Shown here: positions 25,688 through 38,900 of the stretch, one piece after another
Layout of the letters: every line of letters starts with the position of its first letter
How positions within the stretch are numbered: position 1 is the first letter of the stretch
Origin: Parus major
Taxonomy: Eukaryota > Chordata > Aves > Passeriformes > Paridae
DNA: 64,000 bases
Direction of reading: 5' to 3'
NCBI RefSeq assembly: GCF_001522545.3
Contig: NC_031781.1
Coordinates: 7,046,911-7,110,910 of the forward strand
Program-made: the position numbers and the translations under genes
The notes under the pieces: model-generated
The model's input: the letters and a program-made list of their open reading frames with translations, nothing else
What the model was told of the DNA's origin: nothing
Databases searched by the model: none

Positions 25688-28600
25688 GCTTGTCATCTTC
25701 TGAAAATGCTTTTTAATTAGCTTTTAGCTTTGTGCTGCAGACAAGGTCAGCAGAACTCCGAGCCCTGTGTCTTTGCCCTGCCCTCAGCACTGAGCAGGGT
25801 TCACTCTGGGAGTCAGACTTACTCCTACATTCCCAGTCCTGTCAAGATCTCGGAGAATGTTTTAAGAAAATGACACTCCTTGGTTTAAGTGATGCCAAAG
25901 GCAAGTGACAGATCTGAGGAGTTTGATCCTATCAAGATTCATTTTGAAAAATGCTGCTCTGGCTTAGCTTTCCTTTATCTGTGGATATTCAGTACGTATC
26001 TGACAGCACAAGGAGGAGGTGATGTACAGGGATTGTTGTTTTCTGATTTGTTAAGTCTTCTACAAAGGCACACTCAGTCTCTCATCAAAGCTGTGTGTCT
26101 GAGATGTGTGTTCTGCCAGGATCATGTATTTTCTGATTTCTCTGGAAAGTATATTTTAAAATAATCTATTTGAAACATCTATTTAATTCTGTATGTACTT
26201 CTATTTATATCAGAAACTAAAAGCAGGTACAGAATGTTGAAAGTGCAAGATGCTGAGGTGCTTAGGGGAACAGACAGTGCTGGAGTTAATGCTTTTATTT
26301 ATAAGGCTCATTGGTCAATGATACTGAGCTCTTCTCCAGGAAAGAAAGATCCTTAATTCACTCTTACAAAATTCAATGCCCTATTGTTCTCACTTTTCTG
26401 AAGTCACTGTTTATAACATTGCTCTCCTCTCCCTCTGAGGAATAATATAATTTATTGGAGCAGTTCATTCATAGTCTATGTGATATCTATCTTTTGGGAC
26501 AGAGATACCTTTTGCATGATGTACACACTGTTAACTTCAAACTCTTCCTGTTTGCTTTATGTGCAAGGGTTCGTAATCAGGAATATTTATGCATCCTGGT
26601 ACCCAGTTGTGCTGTGCTTGCTGTTTTCTGCTCTTCATAGAAAATTAAACTTTTTTTCTTTTTGGCTCACACCTACCTGAAAAGCAAAAGATTTGAGAAT
26701 ATTACCCAATGGATTTATGATTACTAGGCAGATAGCCAGTAATAAGCAGTGATATCTGATACTACAGCCCAGACATTCTCTGCTTTTTTCCACCTTTTTC
26801 CTATTATCTCTAGGTTTAATAAACTATAAATGGGAGACATAAATGGCAGACCATCTTTTCTCTTTTTGTGCCTTTTTTTTTCTTTGGAGGTGCTTGGTGA
26901 TGAGATTAAGTTAAAGGTCATATATTCTTCCAGCCGAGTATTTAGGAATAGGCAAATTATTGAAAAGGGTGGAAGTGATCTAGGCTTATTCATTTTTGTG
27001 GGAGAGCAGCTTTTTTGCTACACAACAATCATTTTAAATGGAAATAGCAGTATTATAGATAGAGATTTAATGAATATATATGAGAAAGGCACGATAGGAG
27101 TCACTAAGCAGTTCAAGGCTTTAGATGAGGTCACGTTTCTGACTTGTGTAGTATGAAAGTGAGTAAATCTTAGATGATCATAGTCGAAATATTTCCAGGG
27201 TATTGTACATACTGCTTATTGTAGGAAAAAAAATTGTTTTCTTGCCTCTGGCTTATAAGAAAGATATTGAGTGAAAACCAGCTGCATTTGTTCCTTAACT
27301 TTTCCATTGCATGTATTGTGTCTTTGTTTCTGGATCTCACGTAATTGCTGACTGTGAAATTAAAATACCAAGCTCATTATTTCAATCCTGAAATATAACT
27401 TGCTTTAGACTTATGCTTTTGTCTCTAATTGTAGTGTCCATGTGTTGAGCTTCATTAACTTGAAACAGAAGGAGTCCCCACTTTTGTGTTAAAGTTAATT
27501 AAACCTGGTAATGGTTATTGTCTAAAAATTTTCTGGGTTCAAGGAGGTTATTTTGCCTCTGTCTCTATTTTCATGCATCATTTCATCAGTTGTGGTTTGT
27601 CAATTCATAATATACAGGATTTTCCTGGACTCAGTGGACTATGGGGATTTTCAATCATAAAAATACATTTGCATGTTTAATTAATGCATAGTTGGAAGCT
27701 TCTCCTTGTGAAGTAGTCACTGGTGACTTTTAAACTCAGATTTAAAAAAGAAATTTGGAAAAACAAAAAGCAATTATTTTTCCATGAATAATAGGTGACA
27801 GCACAGCATGCAATAGATAGATATCAAGGGCCACAGTTAATGACTTTCAGGTCTTTTTAATATAAAAACTGAAGATTTCAAAATTTGACATATCTATGAT
27901 GTGTCAAACCTTCAGACATAGAAATACATCCTTCTGAGCTGTACTTGACATAGACTTGTGGCTGTGACTGAGAGGATGAATTAAATATGCACATTTAAAT
28001 ACATGTATAGTTTAGTATTTATGTTTTAATCATTTTGTTTGAAGTTCTGTAATTCACCTTTAAGTATAATGCATGATGTGTCCATTTTTATCACTGGTTT
28101 TGTGGGTTATGCTATGGGAGATGTCCTCCTTAAAAAATACTCCAAAAAACCTCCCAGTGAAAGACCATGTCTAAGATCAGGCTGTGGATTTTGCTCTACA
28201 AAGTTCAGTGATTAAGTGCATGAAATAAAAGATTAGAAGATGTACTTCGCTATGGGAAAAGCTTGGGAAAAAAGCAATGATCTCTTCCTTGAAAAATCAT
28301 GCAGGCCAAGTTTAAACAAGTGTTTTGTTTATGATTCATTAAACAAGAAAAAGAAGGACATTTAAATAACTGTGATTTTGTTTAATATTGCTTTTCATAC
28401 ATTTTAGATTTCAGATTTAAATAATCAACTGTTTAGCTAAAGCTTTCAGACTATTAAATTGAGATGTAAAAAAATAAGGATTTTAAATCTTATTCTGTGT
28501 CCAGCTAGCTTTTTGAAACAAGGAGCATGTGTTCAGAGCAGTACTGCTGTGCATCCAAAAGGTGCCAATCAGAGATATTAGTGAAAGGTTTAATGGATAT

Positions 28601-28925
28601 TCTGTGCTGTGTGAAGCTGCTGCTGACAAAGTCAGCTCAAGAGCTTTCAGCATCACATGCAAACCAGAATTTTGCAGCAAAGAAGAGGTGAGTAGAGGGG
28701 GATGTGCTGTGTTGGAATGGACCATGGAGGTTTTGGGTATAGGGTTGGCAAAGGCCCAGATGTTTGACAGCAAGGTGAAGAGATTCAGTACATTTTTTAT
28801 GGCTTGTGGAAGCTTATGTTGGTTTTGTGATTATTTTTCTTCTTTTGACAGGGTGTATAGAGTTGTGATGAGGTAAGATGGTCTGGACAGAGGCCATCTG
28901 AGGTTATGAAAAGCTGTGGGAGGTT

Positions 28926-29543
28926 TTGGAGGCTGTGAGGTCTTTCCAAGCCTTTCTGCCCAGCCCAGTGGCCTTGCTGCCCTTGTACAGTTCTGAACCG
29001 CCGCCACGGTCCTCTGTCCTTTCAGTCACACTCCTCTCCTCGCTGGGAGGCTTGACTCAGTTCTCCCCTCTCCTGCTTCAAATTCTGCCCCTCTGCAGCA
29101 GCAGAGAGGGCTGGGGCAGAGAGGCTGGGGACCTGCTGTGGGCAAGTGCTGCTCTAACTCATCCTCACTGCCTTGCCACCAGAGCACGGACTGCTGCCCG
29201 GGGCTGTCTGGCTGCTGTTCCACACAGCCCTGGCTGCTGGCTGATCTCACCTTACACACAGGACCTCTCACTGAAGGCCCAGCAACAGTTCAGGTCCCTG
29301 TGTCTTTCCCCATCACAAGTGTCACATCTTCCAGTGCATTCATTAATTAGCTGGGGAAGCAGTTGTTTCCTGCAAACACTTGGGAAATTAATAGACCCAC
29401 TAAGTTTAATCTGTGGCTCTTGCCATGGTTGCCTGGCTCCCCAGGAACGCTCAGCTGTGTGCAGGCACCTCTGCTCCCATCTCCAGATAAACCCTGACAT
29501 TAACTGGCAAATTAGGGAAGCATTGCCTTCAGCCCGTGTGTGA
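28926..29543. other. GC-richer intronic block with a 205-codon open frame
   Basis: A + strand frame is open for 205 codons across a GC-richer block, and minus strand frames overlap it. The product would be rich in Ser, Leu, Pro and Cys without domain-like patterning. There is no clear splice-site pair in phase with CACNA2D3. Confidence 0.3.
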
Positions 29544-32500
29544 GGGAACGCCAGAAGGACAGTGTAAAATCTGGGTTTTCTGATTTGGACTTTACAGTGC
29601 CATAAACAGTGACATCATTGTATATACACACAAATATATAATGATGAATACAGCAAATGCAATCTTGCACGTTGGCTGGAAAATGCATGCTCCAGGCCCA
29701 GATTTAATATGAGCTTTCATATTCCATTCTTGGAATATAAAGCCAGCATTTTTGTCTATTTTGACTTTTGCATTAATAAAATGAGGTCAGGAAATCTGTT
29801 AAAGTTTATCTTTAAAAATGTTTTCAACCCAGTCACCTTGTTTTAAAAATCATTTCCGTTTGTTATCTGCACATTTAAGTAGATTGTGTTTCCTCGTGAT
29901 TGAGTCTCTGAAGGAAAGCACTAACAGATTCCTGTAATTGATTATACTTTAATGATACATAATGGCAAGTTCTGTTTTCCATTATTGTTACCCTACACGC
30001 TGAACTGTAACTGCTGCAATACCAGAATGTATATTGATATACAGTTGATTTAGCAACATTTTGCCAGTTAAAATGTCCTGCATTAACTAAAACCATGTCT
30101 CCAGAACTTCAGGAGCAGTGGCCATTCACACGTCCAGGGCAGGTGCTGTACAAACCTGCAGAGGGTCAGCTCCCCCAGCTCGCTGCTTGGCAATCGCTGG
30201 CTCTGGGTTCTGTGGGTGATTACAGATGGGACTTGGCTGTTCCTACATTTGCAATGTTTGGCTAATTACATTCTCTTCTTTTTCTACAAGTGATCCACCG
30301 CTTCTCCCTCCTGCTCCCACCCCTGCAAACCCTCGATGGCGAATAAGGTGGTTGATGATCTGAAGGTGTTGCTTATCTTCTGGATTGGTATTACCTAATT
30401 ATTTATGGATGTCCCCTGACAGTATAAATCTCCTTCCTTGTGTTTAGGTGGAAGACTCGAGAGCAGGGGTTGCTTTGCATGGCTGTGTGTGATGTATGTG
30501 GATGTGTAAGGGCAGCGAGCACACCCGAGTCCCGATCCGTGGCTCACAGAAATCAAAGGTGCAGTTCTGCTCCCGCTTAGCTGGGGCTGTAACCCCTGGA
30601 TATTCAGCCTGTCCTAACAGAAGGGTCACAGGGAAGTTCTGGTGACTGATCCAGAACACAGAAATGGCCTATGTGGGAAAAACAAATTTTGAAAACCTAA
30701 TTTAAATTTTGCCGATGCTGCAAAAAGCCATAGGACTGTTTTCTTCTCAATAATCATAGAATATGGAAAATATAATGGCTAGAACATTATAAAGATGTAA
30801 AATTGGTGATATATGTTCAAAGCACTGGATAGAATCACACAGTGTAGTCAGAGAAGGCATTAAGTGAGGCTTTGTTTTGCCTTGACTTTTAATTTTCTTT
30901 ACTGAGAAGAGGATGGTACTTAAAGTTTGCAACTCTGGCAAGTTGTGCCAACAAATCTCATTTATTGCATTGCAAGTCAGCAGCTATATTATCAAAATCC
31001 TTTATTTTCCAGGAATTTAAATCTAAGCTTTCTCATAGCATTCATCATATTAAGCCAGTGACTGTTCTTAACCAAAATGCAGGGGGAAAAAAAAAGGCAA
31101 AAAACTGTTGTTTGAACTTGGTGAACGCCAGTGTTTGGCAGAATCAAAATACTTTCTAAAAATTTGAAATAATTTTGTATTTCAGTTTCAAAACTGAAAT
31201 TTTAGCTTTAAATTTCACTTCAAATTCTGAAAACTAAAAAAAGAAAGTAACTTCTGAAGTAAATAGACACTTTGGAAAGTTGAGCTCGAACACAATGATT
31301 TGCCACACACACAGATCTTTTTCTTTTAACATACATTTTATAATGCTTTAAATTACATCACTCTATATATATGTATTAACATTCAACACTTGGATTCTGC
31401 TTAATATAGTTAAATATTAGTTTAATGGCTTTGTGTCTGACACTGATTGCAATTCAAATCCTCCTTGAATGCTGTTCTGCTGATAGTAATAGCAGCATTT
31501 GTAATGTTCAGTCATTGCCATCCAAGTCATAAACAGTAATATCAATTAATATATACTTATGCTTGTGTGGTTACTCTGTGCATGGATTAATAGAGAAATT
31601 ATTTTTACTATCAGAAAACCATTTCAAAGAGATAAGAACAGCAAATGCAAAGCAGATGAAGTTACTTAAATGGCCTTTTCAGTGATGATATTTGAATATT
31701 TGTAGTGTCTCACAGCAGTTTTGGAATATAATACACAATTTAATTTCCTGTATATTTGTGTTGAAGAGGAACAGTTTTTGCATTGTGAAGGAAAATTTAT
31801 GCTCTAGTGCAATGTATTCTCAGCTCAACCCCACATTGCAAAAGAAACCTCCACACATTTCTTTAATTTAAGAAACATGAGTTCCTAATTAGTTATACAT
31901 AGACAATGGTGGATTTTTCCAACTGCAAAATGATTAATAATACGTAATTAAAATGGAACCTGGATCAAAAACTCATCAAGTCTCCCTAATGCCATAATAC
32001 TGTACCCTTTTCCTAGACAAGTGATCCTCCCCCAGGGGATCTGAATGATTCTCTGGAAATACTTTCCTGCAAATGCACTGTCTACTCTCATAAGAAACTT
32101 CCAAAATTTTCAGTTGGGTAACACTTTTCTATATTTTAATGTTAAAAATATGTAGCTCATGAGTATTAAGTAGATTTTGGAAAATATGGCCAAATGTGTA
32201 TGCAATTAACTGAGCATGCTCTGTTAATTTGCCTTATGGTTGGAAGTCAGGTGTAAGTAAACAAGCACACCTGAAGAGCAAACCAGTATTAGTCCTATAG
32301 CTTTATTGAATATTTTCTTAAAGAGTGTATAATTTATTCCTGCCAGATTAAAGCAAAAAATCCCATCTACTTGCTCCTAAGCAAAGTTCCTAACAAAGCA
32401 CCGATTAACAGAGAATAAAATCTCTTTACTTTGTTCCTTTACTTGTTAACCTCCCCAGGCCCCTGTTCCCCAGTTTTGCCATCAAGGACTCAGCAGATCC

Positions 32501-33232
32501 TCAGTTCCAGCCCAGAGGGTTGGAATGAGCACTGCAGAGAGGCAGGGCTGGGCAGTATCCCAGCTCTTCAATGGGGACAGGCACCGTAACGCTGGGAGCC
32601 ACTAGATGCCACTCTTGTCTCATCCCAGTACAAGTCTGAGAATATTTATGGTTGTTTAAAAAACCCAACTGTGTCCTCCCACTGCCAGAGTCCCTTTAAA
32701 GATGTTCCTTTGATATTTCAGATATTTTGCCTTTTATTTTTTTCTTAATTAAACTTACAATATGACCCTATTTATAGTTTTCCTTCCCTCTGCTGTAATG
32801 CTACACTTATTTATAAATATTTCAAAGCTATCTCTAGACAATATTTTTTGTTGCTGCACTCTTGCATAGCTGCGTTGTGCTCTATCTCATTTTTGTCTTT
32901 GGGTAGGATTCACAAAATTCTGACAAAAGTATTCATCTATGTTTGATTGTTTTTGTAGCCACTTACGGTGTAAGAACCTCTAAATCTAATTTTTAAAAAA
33001 AATTTTCCAAAAAACTTCACCTTTACATTTTTTTTTCTATGCCAGACACAGTAGGAAGCTCTTGAACTTGTTATATATTCAGATTTTGCCACTGATGACC
33101 TTTTGACTACATTTGTCATGGTATTTCCAAGCGAGTTGCCTGATTATAGATTCCCCAATTTTCACGATATTCTTAGCCAGGTAGCTGAGGAAGAATAAGT
33201 GTAAAAATGTTCAGGTTATTTAAGACAATAGA

Positions 33233-33282
33233 GGAAAAAATAAAAAAAAATAAATTAATAAATAAATAAAATTAAAAAGAAA
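33233..33282 (+). repeat. (AAAT)-type A-rich repeat
   Basis: About 50 nt of A runs and TAAA/AATA units, including AATAAATAAATAAA. Confidence 0.9.
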
Positions 33283-34689
33283 GTAATCCCTACAACCTCC
33301 AGCATAACAAAATTGTGATGTTCTATCCACACAACAGAAACCTTAAATTTTTTTTCTGGCAAGACTGAAGCTGTTCTCTTGTTTGTGTGAATTTGATGTA
33401 GATCTTGTGATTTACTGTTTTCCACACAGAATCAAATGTTTCTTTTCAGTTTTTAATGTATATATAAGATGAATTCTATATACTGTAAGGTACCTACATG
33501 GCAGCCAGAGCTGATGAAGTCACTTGCTTGAAAGATAGACAGTATAGATTTTATAGGTAACCTGCAAAAGCTTGTGAATAACATGGCTGAATAATGATGA
33601 AAGATTGTACACATATAAAGATCTCCTGCACCTTCAATTAAGTAAGATTTAGATTTATCTGAGGATTTTCTTGCACATTTGAAATGCTGTGAATTACTAT
33701 AAAAATGCAGAGGGATAGACCCATGGAGAAAACCTTTTGTACCCTGCCTAGTTTCTTAGAGGTGAGGGTTGTTGGTGGAGCTCCATGGAGAGAAATGTGA
33801 TTTTGGGACATCAAAATGTGACAATAGAGGGAAAAGATGTTAGTGAAAAAAAATATGTCAGTAAAAAGGAGACTGGATAATTTAAATACAGAAGAGCTAC
33901 CTTTATTGAGAGTTTATAGACTGTATGCCAATGAAAACTATTTTTCTGTTATTTTTAAGAAAAAACCCAAAACTATTAGTGGTTTATGGAATTAACCAAC
34001 CACACTACATGCACACCAAAGTCCAGAGCTGAGGTTGCCTGTGGAACCTTAACTTTATTGCTTCCATATCTCTGAATAATAACTGTGCAACTTGAAAGTT
34101 CCCTTTTTTTCATTTGCAATGGAATGATTTAATTTATTTAAGTTTCTGTGATGAACACTTAATGCCTTACACATGTAGGGAAGGGTATAGTCCGTGACTC
34201 AGCGCCTGGGTCTGTAACTACAGCCTGTCTGCACTGCTGTGCTGAGGAAGCTTTTTGTGGTCATTAGCAAAGGCTGACCTCTCTGTTTGTATACAATGTC
34301 TTGACCATGCAATTGTTGAAGGGCAAGTTTAGGGATGTGGTTAAACTACTCTGTAATTTTATTAACTCGCCTGGGACCATAGCAGTTATTTATTAAAGGT
34401 CACTCTGTAGTTCTGTTCTCCTCTGCTATCAGATCTTTCCTTTGTAATCTCTTCCCATTAAGCTCCCCATTACTTCCCTTTCCTATGAATATTTAAGTGA
34501 TGGTGGTGAAAAGAGGGTCTGTATCAGCTTTTCCAAAGCATGTCCTCATGTGGTGTATCTGGACAGTATAAATCCCTCACAGAGCTATACTGGCTCACAG
34601 AAATGGGAGGAAGTGTTGAGTTTCCTTCTTCTCAAGGGACAATGGCTGGCAATTCCCTTTGTCAAGAGTAATTCCATGCCCTTTGCTTG

Positions 34690-35330
34690 GAGAGCTCCAT
34701 TTCAAGGGTTTGCAGATGCCAGTTTTGCTCAAGAGCCACCATCTGCAGGATCAGCAGCTCCTGGGACTGACACACATCCTCTGACCCCACAGCAGCTCCC
34801 TCACACCACATCGGTCTCACCCCTTGTGCTTCCCGAGAAGTGTCCACCTCCCATGGGAGCCCTGCTCCCCACAGTGTCCATCCTCACCTCTTCCAGCAGC
34901 TGGAGCACAAGGATATCACACCTCTTACATTTGCTAGAAATAAAGCATCCAGTACAGTACACCTCTCTGTGGTGATCTTCAGGTGATGTCTCCTTACCCT
35001 GACGTGGGCAAGTTGCCAGTGTCAGGGAATGTCTTGTCTGGCAATAAATGACCTTGCTCGTTCCAACTTTGGGGTAACCACAAAGGAGAAGGGGCAACTC
35101 TTCCAATCCTGAAGTTGCATCCCAACTCCTGCAGTATTTCTTGCAGTCTGGAGACGTGCAGGCACAGGCTGGGCCTGGGAGCAGGATGAGCTGCCTGCAG
35201 GATCTGCAGCAGGGGCCAGGCCAGCACTGGGGTTCCTTGTGGGAAACCTCGGCCACAGCTGGTGGGGAGCAGGTTCTGCCATACAGGGATGAGGATGTCT
35301 GTTGTAATGATGCTGGGGGCTCAGTGCCTG
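34690..35330. other. GC-richer intronic block
   Basis: The sequence is open in several frames on both strands (141 codons on +, 151 on -), which suggests base composition and not coding. CTGCAG and CAGCAG motifs recur. I cannot assign it to a repeat family. Confidence 0.3.
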
Positions 35331-35546
35331 TTTTTCCCCCTAATTAACCAGGGCTTTTTCCCCTCTCTTCCAATATTAAGTCAGGATGTTTTCCTCAGAT
35401 GAAGAAGGGCAGATATTTTGAAGGAAATTAGTTTTAATCTAATAAAGTCTGTTCCAGGACAGAATTTGCAGTAAGCATAACCTTTTATAAATAAAGCTGA
35501 AAAAGTACAAAACCACTGAATTTAAGAGAAGAGAGAGTACATGACA

Positions 35547-35569
35547 TTTTTTTATTTTTTTTTTTTTTT
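35547..35569 (+). repeat. Poly-T run
   Basis: Seven T, one A, then fifteen T. Confidence 0.92.
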
Positions 35570-35986
35570 GAGTAAATACTGGTACAAGGAGGTTTATTTC
35601 CCCATTAGTGTAGGTATATAACTTGGAGACCAATAAATGCCAGATAAATATGGACTAAAAATATAAAGTATAGTTGAGAGAGAGATTTTATTTTCAGTTT
35701 TTACACCCCTTCATATGTGGAACCTCGTTGAAAAATAGTTACTACAGAATAACAATATAATAATCAATGAACTTATGGATATAACCAATGAACTACATGA
35801 TTTTTAGCTGACAAAAATGATAACCTTGATAGAAAAGAATTAGGGAGAATTTATATTAAAGTCAATGTGATGATAGTTATTATCAGAGTAGGAAGTTATG
35901 ATTAGAATGAGGAATGTTAGTGTTATGTCATTTATAATATAATTTGTTTATTCATGTTTTTTTTCTGTCTTCAAGGTATGTAATAC

Positions 35987-35998
35987 TTTTTTTTTTTT
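35987..35998 (+). repeat. Poly-T run
   Basis: Twelve consecutive T residues. Confidence 0.9.
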
Positions 35999-38900
35999 AA
36001 TAAATCACAGTAAGAAATGGGTAGCTCAGGACAGTTTAATGCAAGCCTTGTAACTTACTGTTGAATAAAATGATCAGAAAAACCCAAATCCAGTTTTTCT
36101 CTGACATCCTTTGTGGTGCTGTAAGGTGCTGGTCTGTGTGGTCACCCCCAGGGCCGTGAGGAAGTTGCTGGCTGAGGTTTTGATAGCAGGTGATCTGTGT
36201 AGGATAAGGTTGACTCCAAGGTCAAAGGCTCTCCTCATAATAATTCTAATTAATTTGGGCACAGTACAGTGTAGGCAAGGTAATACAGCTTCCAGCTCAC
36301 TTGTTTCAGCCTCTGCATTATGAGAGTTGCTGCCCTGGCTTTTGCTGTACAGCATAGTTGTACATAATCACAGCAGAGGTCATACCAAATTTAAAGCCAA
36401 TGTAAGGTTTGAGAATGAGAGTTAAATATTTAAGTCACCCAGGCATTTATTTTTTCCCTTTCACTTATCTTTTTGGGAGGCATGTGGAATTTTGGGCAGA
36501 GAAGAACTAAAGTAATAATTCCTTCTCCCATGCTTTATTCCCTAAATCACTTTTTTCCTCTGTCATCTTGCTTTCACTTAAATTTAATTTTAGCATGGTG
36601 AAATACACACCAAATTCAGAAACTGAGCATACATTAGGAATGCCTTATTCTTGCTGATTGCAGGTGAGTAAACACCAGTGAAGGATTGTGCTTGCCAGTG
36701 CTTTCCAAACCTTATGTTAGAACTTGTGGAACCATGCCAAGCACTGATGGACTTCAGCTATCATTAAAAGCTAAATTTCCATGAGATTTTTGCTAAGGTT
36801 CACAGAACTCCTCAAGCAAATTCGAGCCTCATGGTGGTAGTCTAAGGATTGATTTATTGTTGTGTATTGAACTCTAAAATGGTTTGTGTTTCATGTTTTC
36901 AGCATTACAAGTAAACTTGGAAGCTCTGATCCTGACGCATAGCTGAGTGCAAAATGCAGAGTGAGCCAGAGTAGAAATCAAAACTCATTCTTCTCAAACC
37001 ATGCCAATGAAACCTGCAGATTTTTTTCCTAGAAGTCTGTACTATGTGCCTTTCAAAGGACTGACAATAGCTTGTTCTTATTTTACAAATATAGACAAGC
37101 AAGAGTTGGCGAACACTCTTGAGAGAAAGAAAAGAGAATGAAGGAAAATAGGTACATAGAAGCTGTGAGTCAATCAGCCCCAGAACCATACTGTGAATTG
37201 ATATGACTAAAATATGTGCATGGTAAATAGTGTGACAGTGAAAAATGAAACATTCAGTATTACAGCCAGAGGAGAAAACTGCCAGCTCCCAAAATTGGGT
37301 TCTGGCAGTATGTTCAGAGAGTCAAGTAGGCATATGCTTGATTGCAGTTTGGGTGGAGAGAAAGGACATTCACAGAGCTCTATTTCAGTTCTTTCTGTAT
37401 TTTCCCACACTATGAATTAATCACATCTAATACTAATTATATACTTGCAACATACTGAATTCCTGCATAAACTGTGGAAAAATGTGGAGATGTTTCCAAG
37501 ACTGGAGCAGCTCTAACAATGAATCCCTATATGTGCTTTTGCAACTATTTGCTGTGCGTCATATTCAAACCCAGTTATGTTCTGCAGATTTACTCTTCTG
37601 TACTTTGATGGGGATTTTCACTCCTAGGGAAGCAGTTGGGTGAAACCATGTCTCAGAAATGTGGAAGCTTAATATAAATAAATTAAACACAGGCGCTTGA
37701 TTTCAGTGAATCACAGCCTTTTGACGTTTATAATTTCAACACATGATTGTCCCCAGCTACTCAAGCTCTTTGACTCATGGTGATGCTTCAGCTATTGGCT
37801 TGATAGAAAATGTAGAATGTAAGGCTGGGTGTTTTTAGCTATTCTAGGGTGCTAAAAGATCTGGATCCACGCAAGTGGGACAAATTCATACATACTAACA
37901 GCATGTTAGGAAATCATTCTGAATTAATGATGCTCTGATACTCTGGCCTGTAACCCTTAGGTGAAATGAAAAATTTTCTCTAAGCTTTTTGAGTTACAGG
38001 CTGGTGTACTTATTTTGCTGCTGTTGAAAATAGAAGCATGGCCTGACTGCAGAGGTGAAATTATTTCAGGAGGTAAATCTGAGAGTTAAATTCTTCATGT
38101 TGCTAGGGTTGCTCTTGCCTGGAGTTAGACAGTGTTATGTAAGCTGCTGTGGGAAGGTTTCATCCAAAAGGAGCACGCTGGGGAGCTGAAGTGTGATCAG
38201 GAGGTGCAGGTGCTGTGCTCAGCTGTGCCCTTCAGGTGGGATACATCAGACAGAGCATCTGAGGGCACAGAAGTACCAGTGATGCTCTGAGGGGCAGGTA
38301 ATACTGTGGGGATTTTTCATCAAGCACTTTCAGTTCTGCAGGTATGACAAATGGGATAATTCCCATCTTGCAGCTCAGGAATCAAGACTGATCTCTCTCA
38401 TGAGATGCACATAATGCTAAGTTTTGTTTTTTCTTCCTGAACTTTTAACAAAGTAATTAAAGAACAGTATCTAATGAAAAATTGATTAAGTTTCAGCAAG
38501 ATTTTGTTGTAGAAATATGTAGATAAGCTTGATACTATGATTTGAAGTAAAAGAATTTGCTTTTGGGGGGAAGAAAAATTGAAGTGGGAGGAAAAATTTT
38601 GAGTTTCAGAAACAAGCTTAAAATTTCCCATCTTCATTAATCTACTAAATTGCAGTTAATAGCAGAGACACAATTAGTAAGACTCCAATGAGGATGGTGT
38701 AAAATAAGAAGTGTCATTTTTATCTGATTTGCTCAATTTTTAACTTCTGGTAGCCTGGTGATAGTTACATTTACTGTTTCAGTTTCCTCTGCATTCATTT
38801 ATTATAAAGTCAATTTAAGAAAAATAGAAACAAGCAAAGAATTAATAGGCTACAAATACAGAGGGTGAAGCTCCTCACCAGTCATCATGCAGCACTTCAG

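Noticed and set aside
30751..30850. ATCATAGAAT and TAGAATCACA motifs resembling the CR1 terminal octamers
   Set aside because: The adjacent sequence does not contain the conserved CR1 3' blocks, so the short matches are not enough.
34550..35256. Open frames of 141 (+) and 151 (-) codons as a possible antisense gene
   Set aside because: Several frames are open on both strands at once, which is the pattern expected of stop-poor GC-rich sequence. There are no recognisable motifs.
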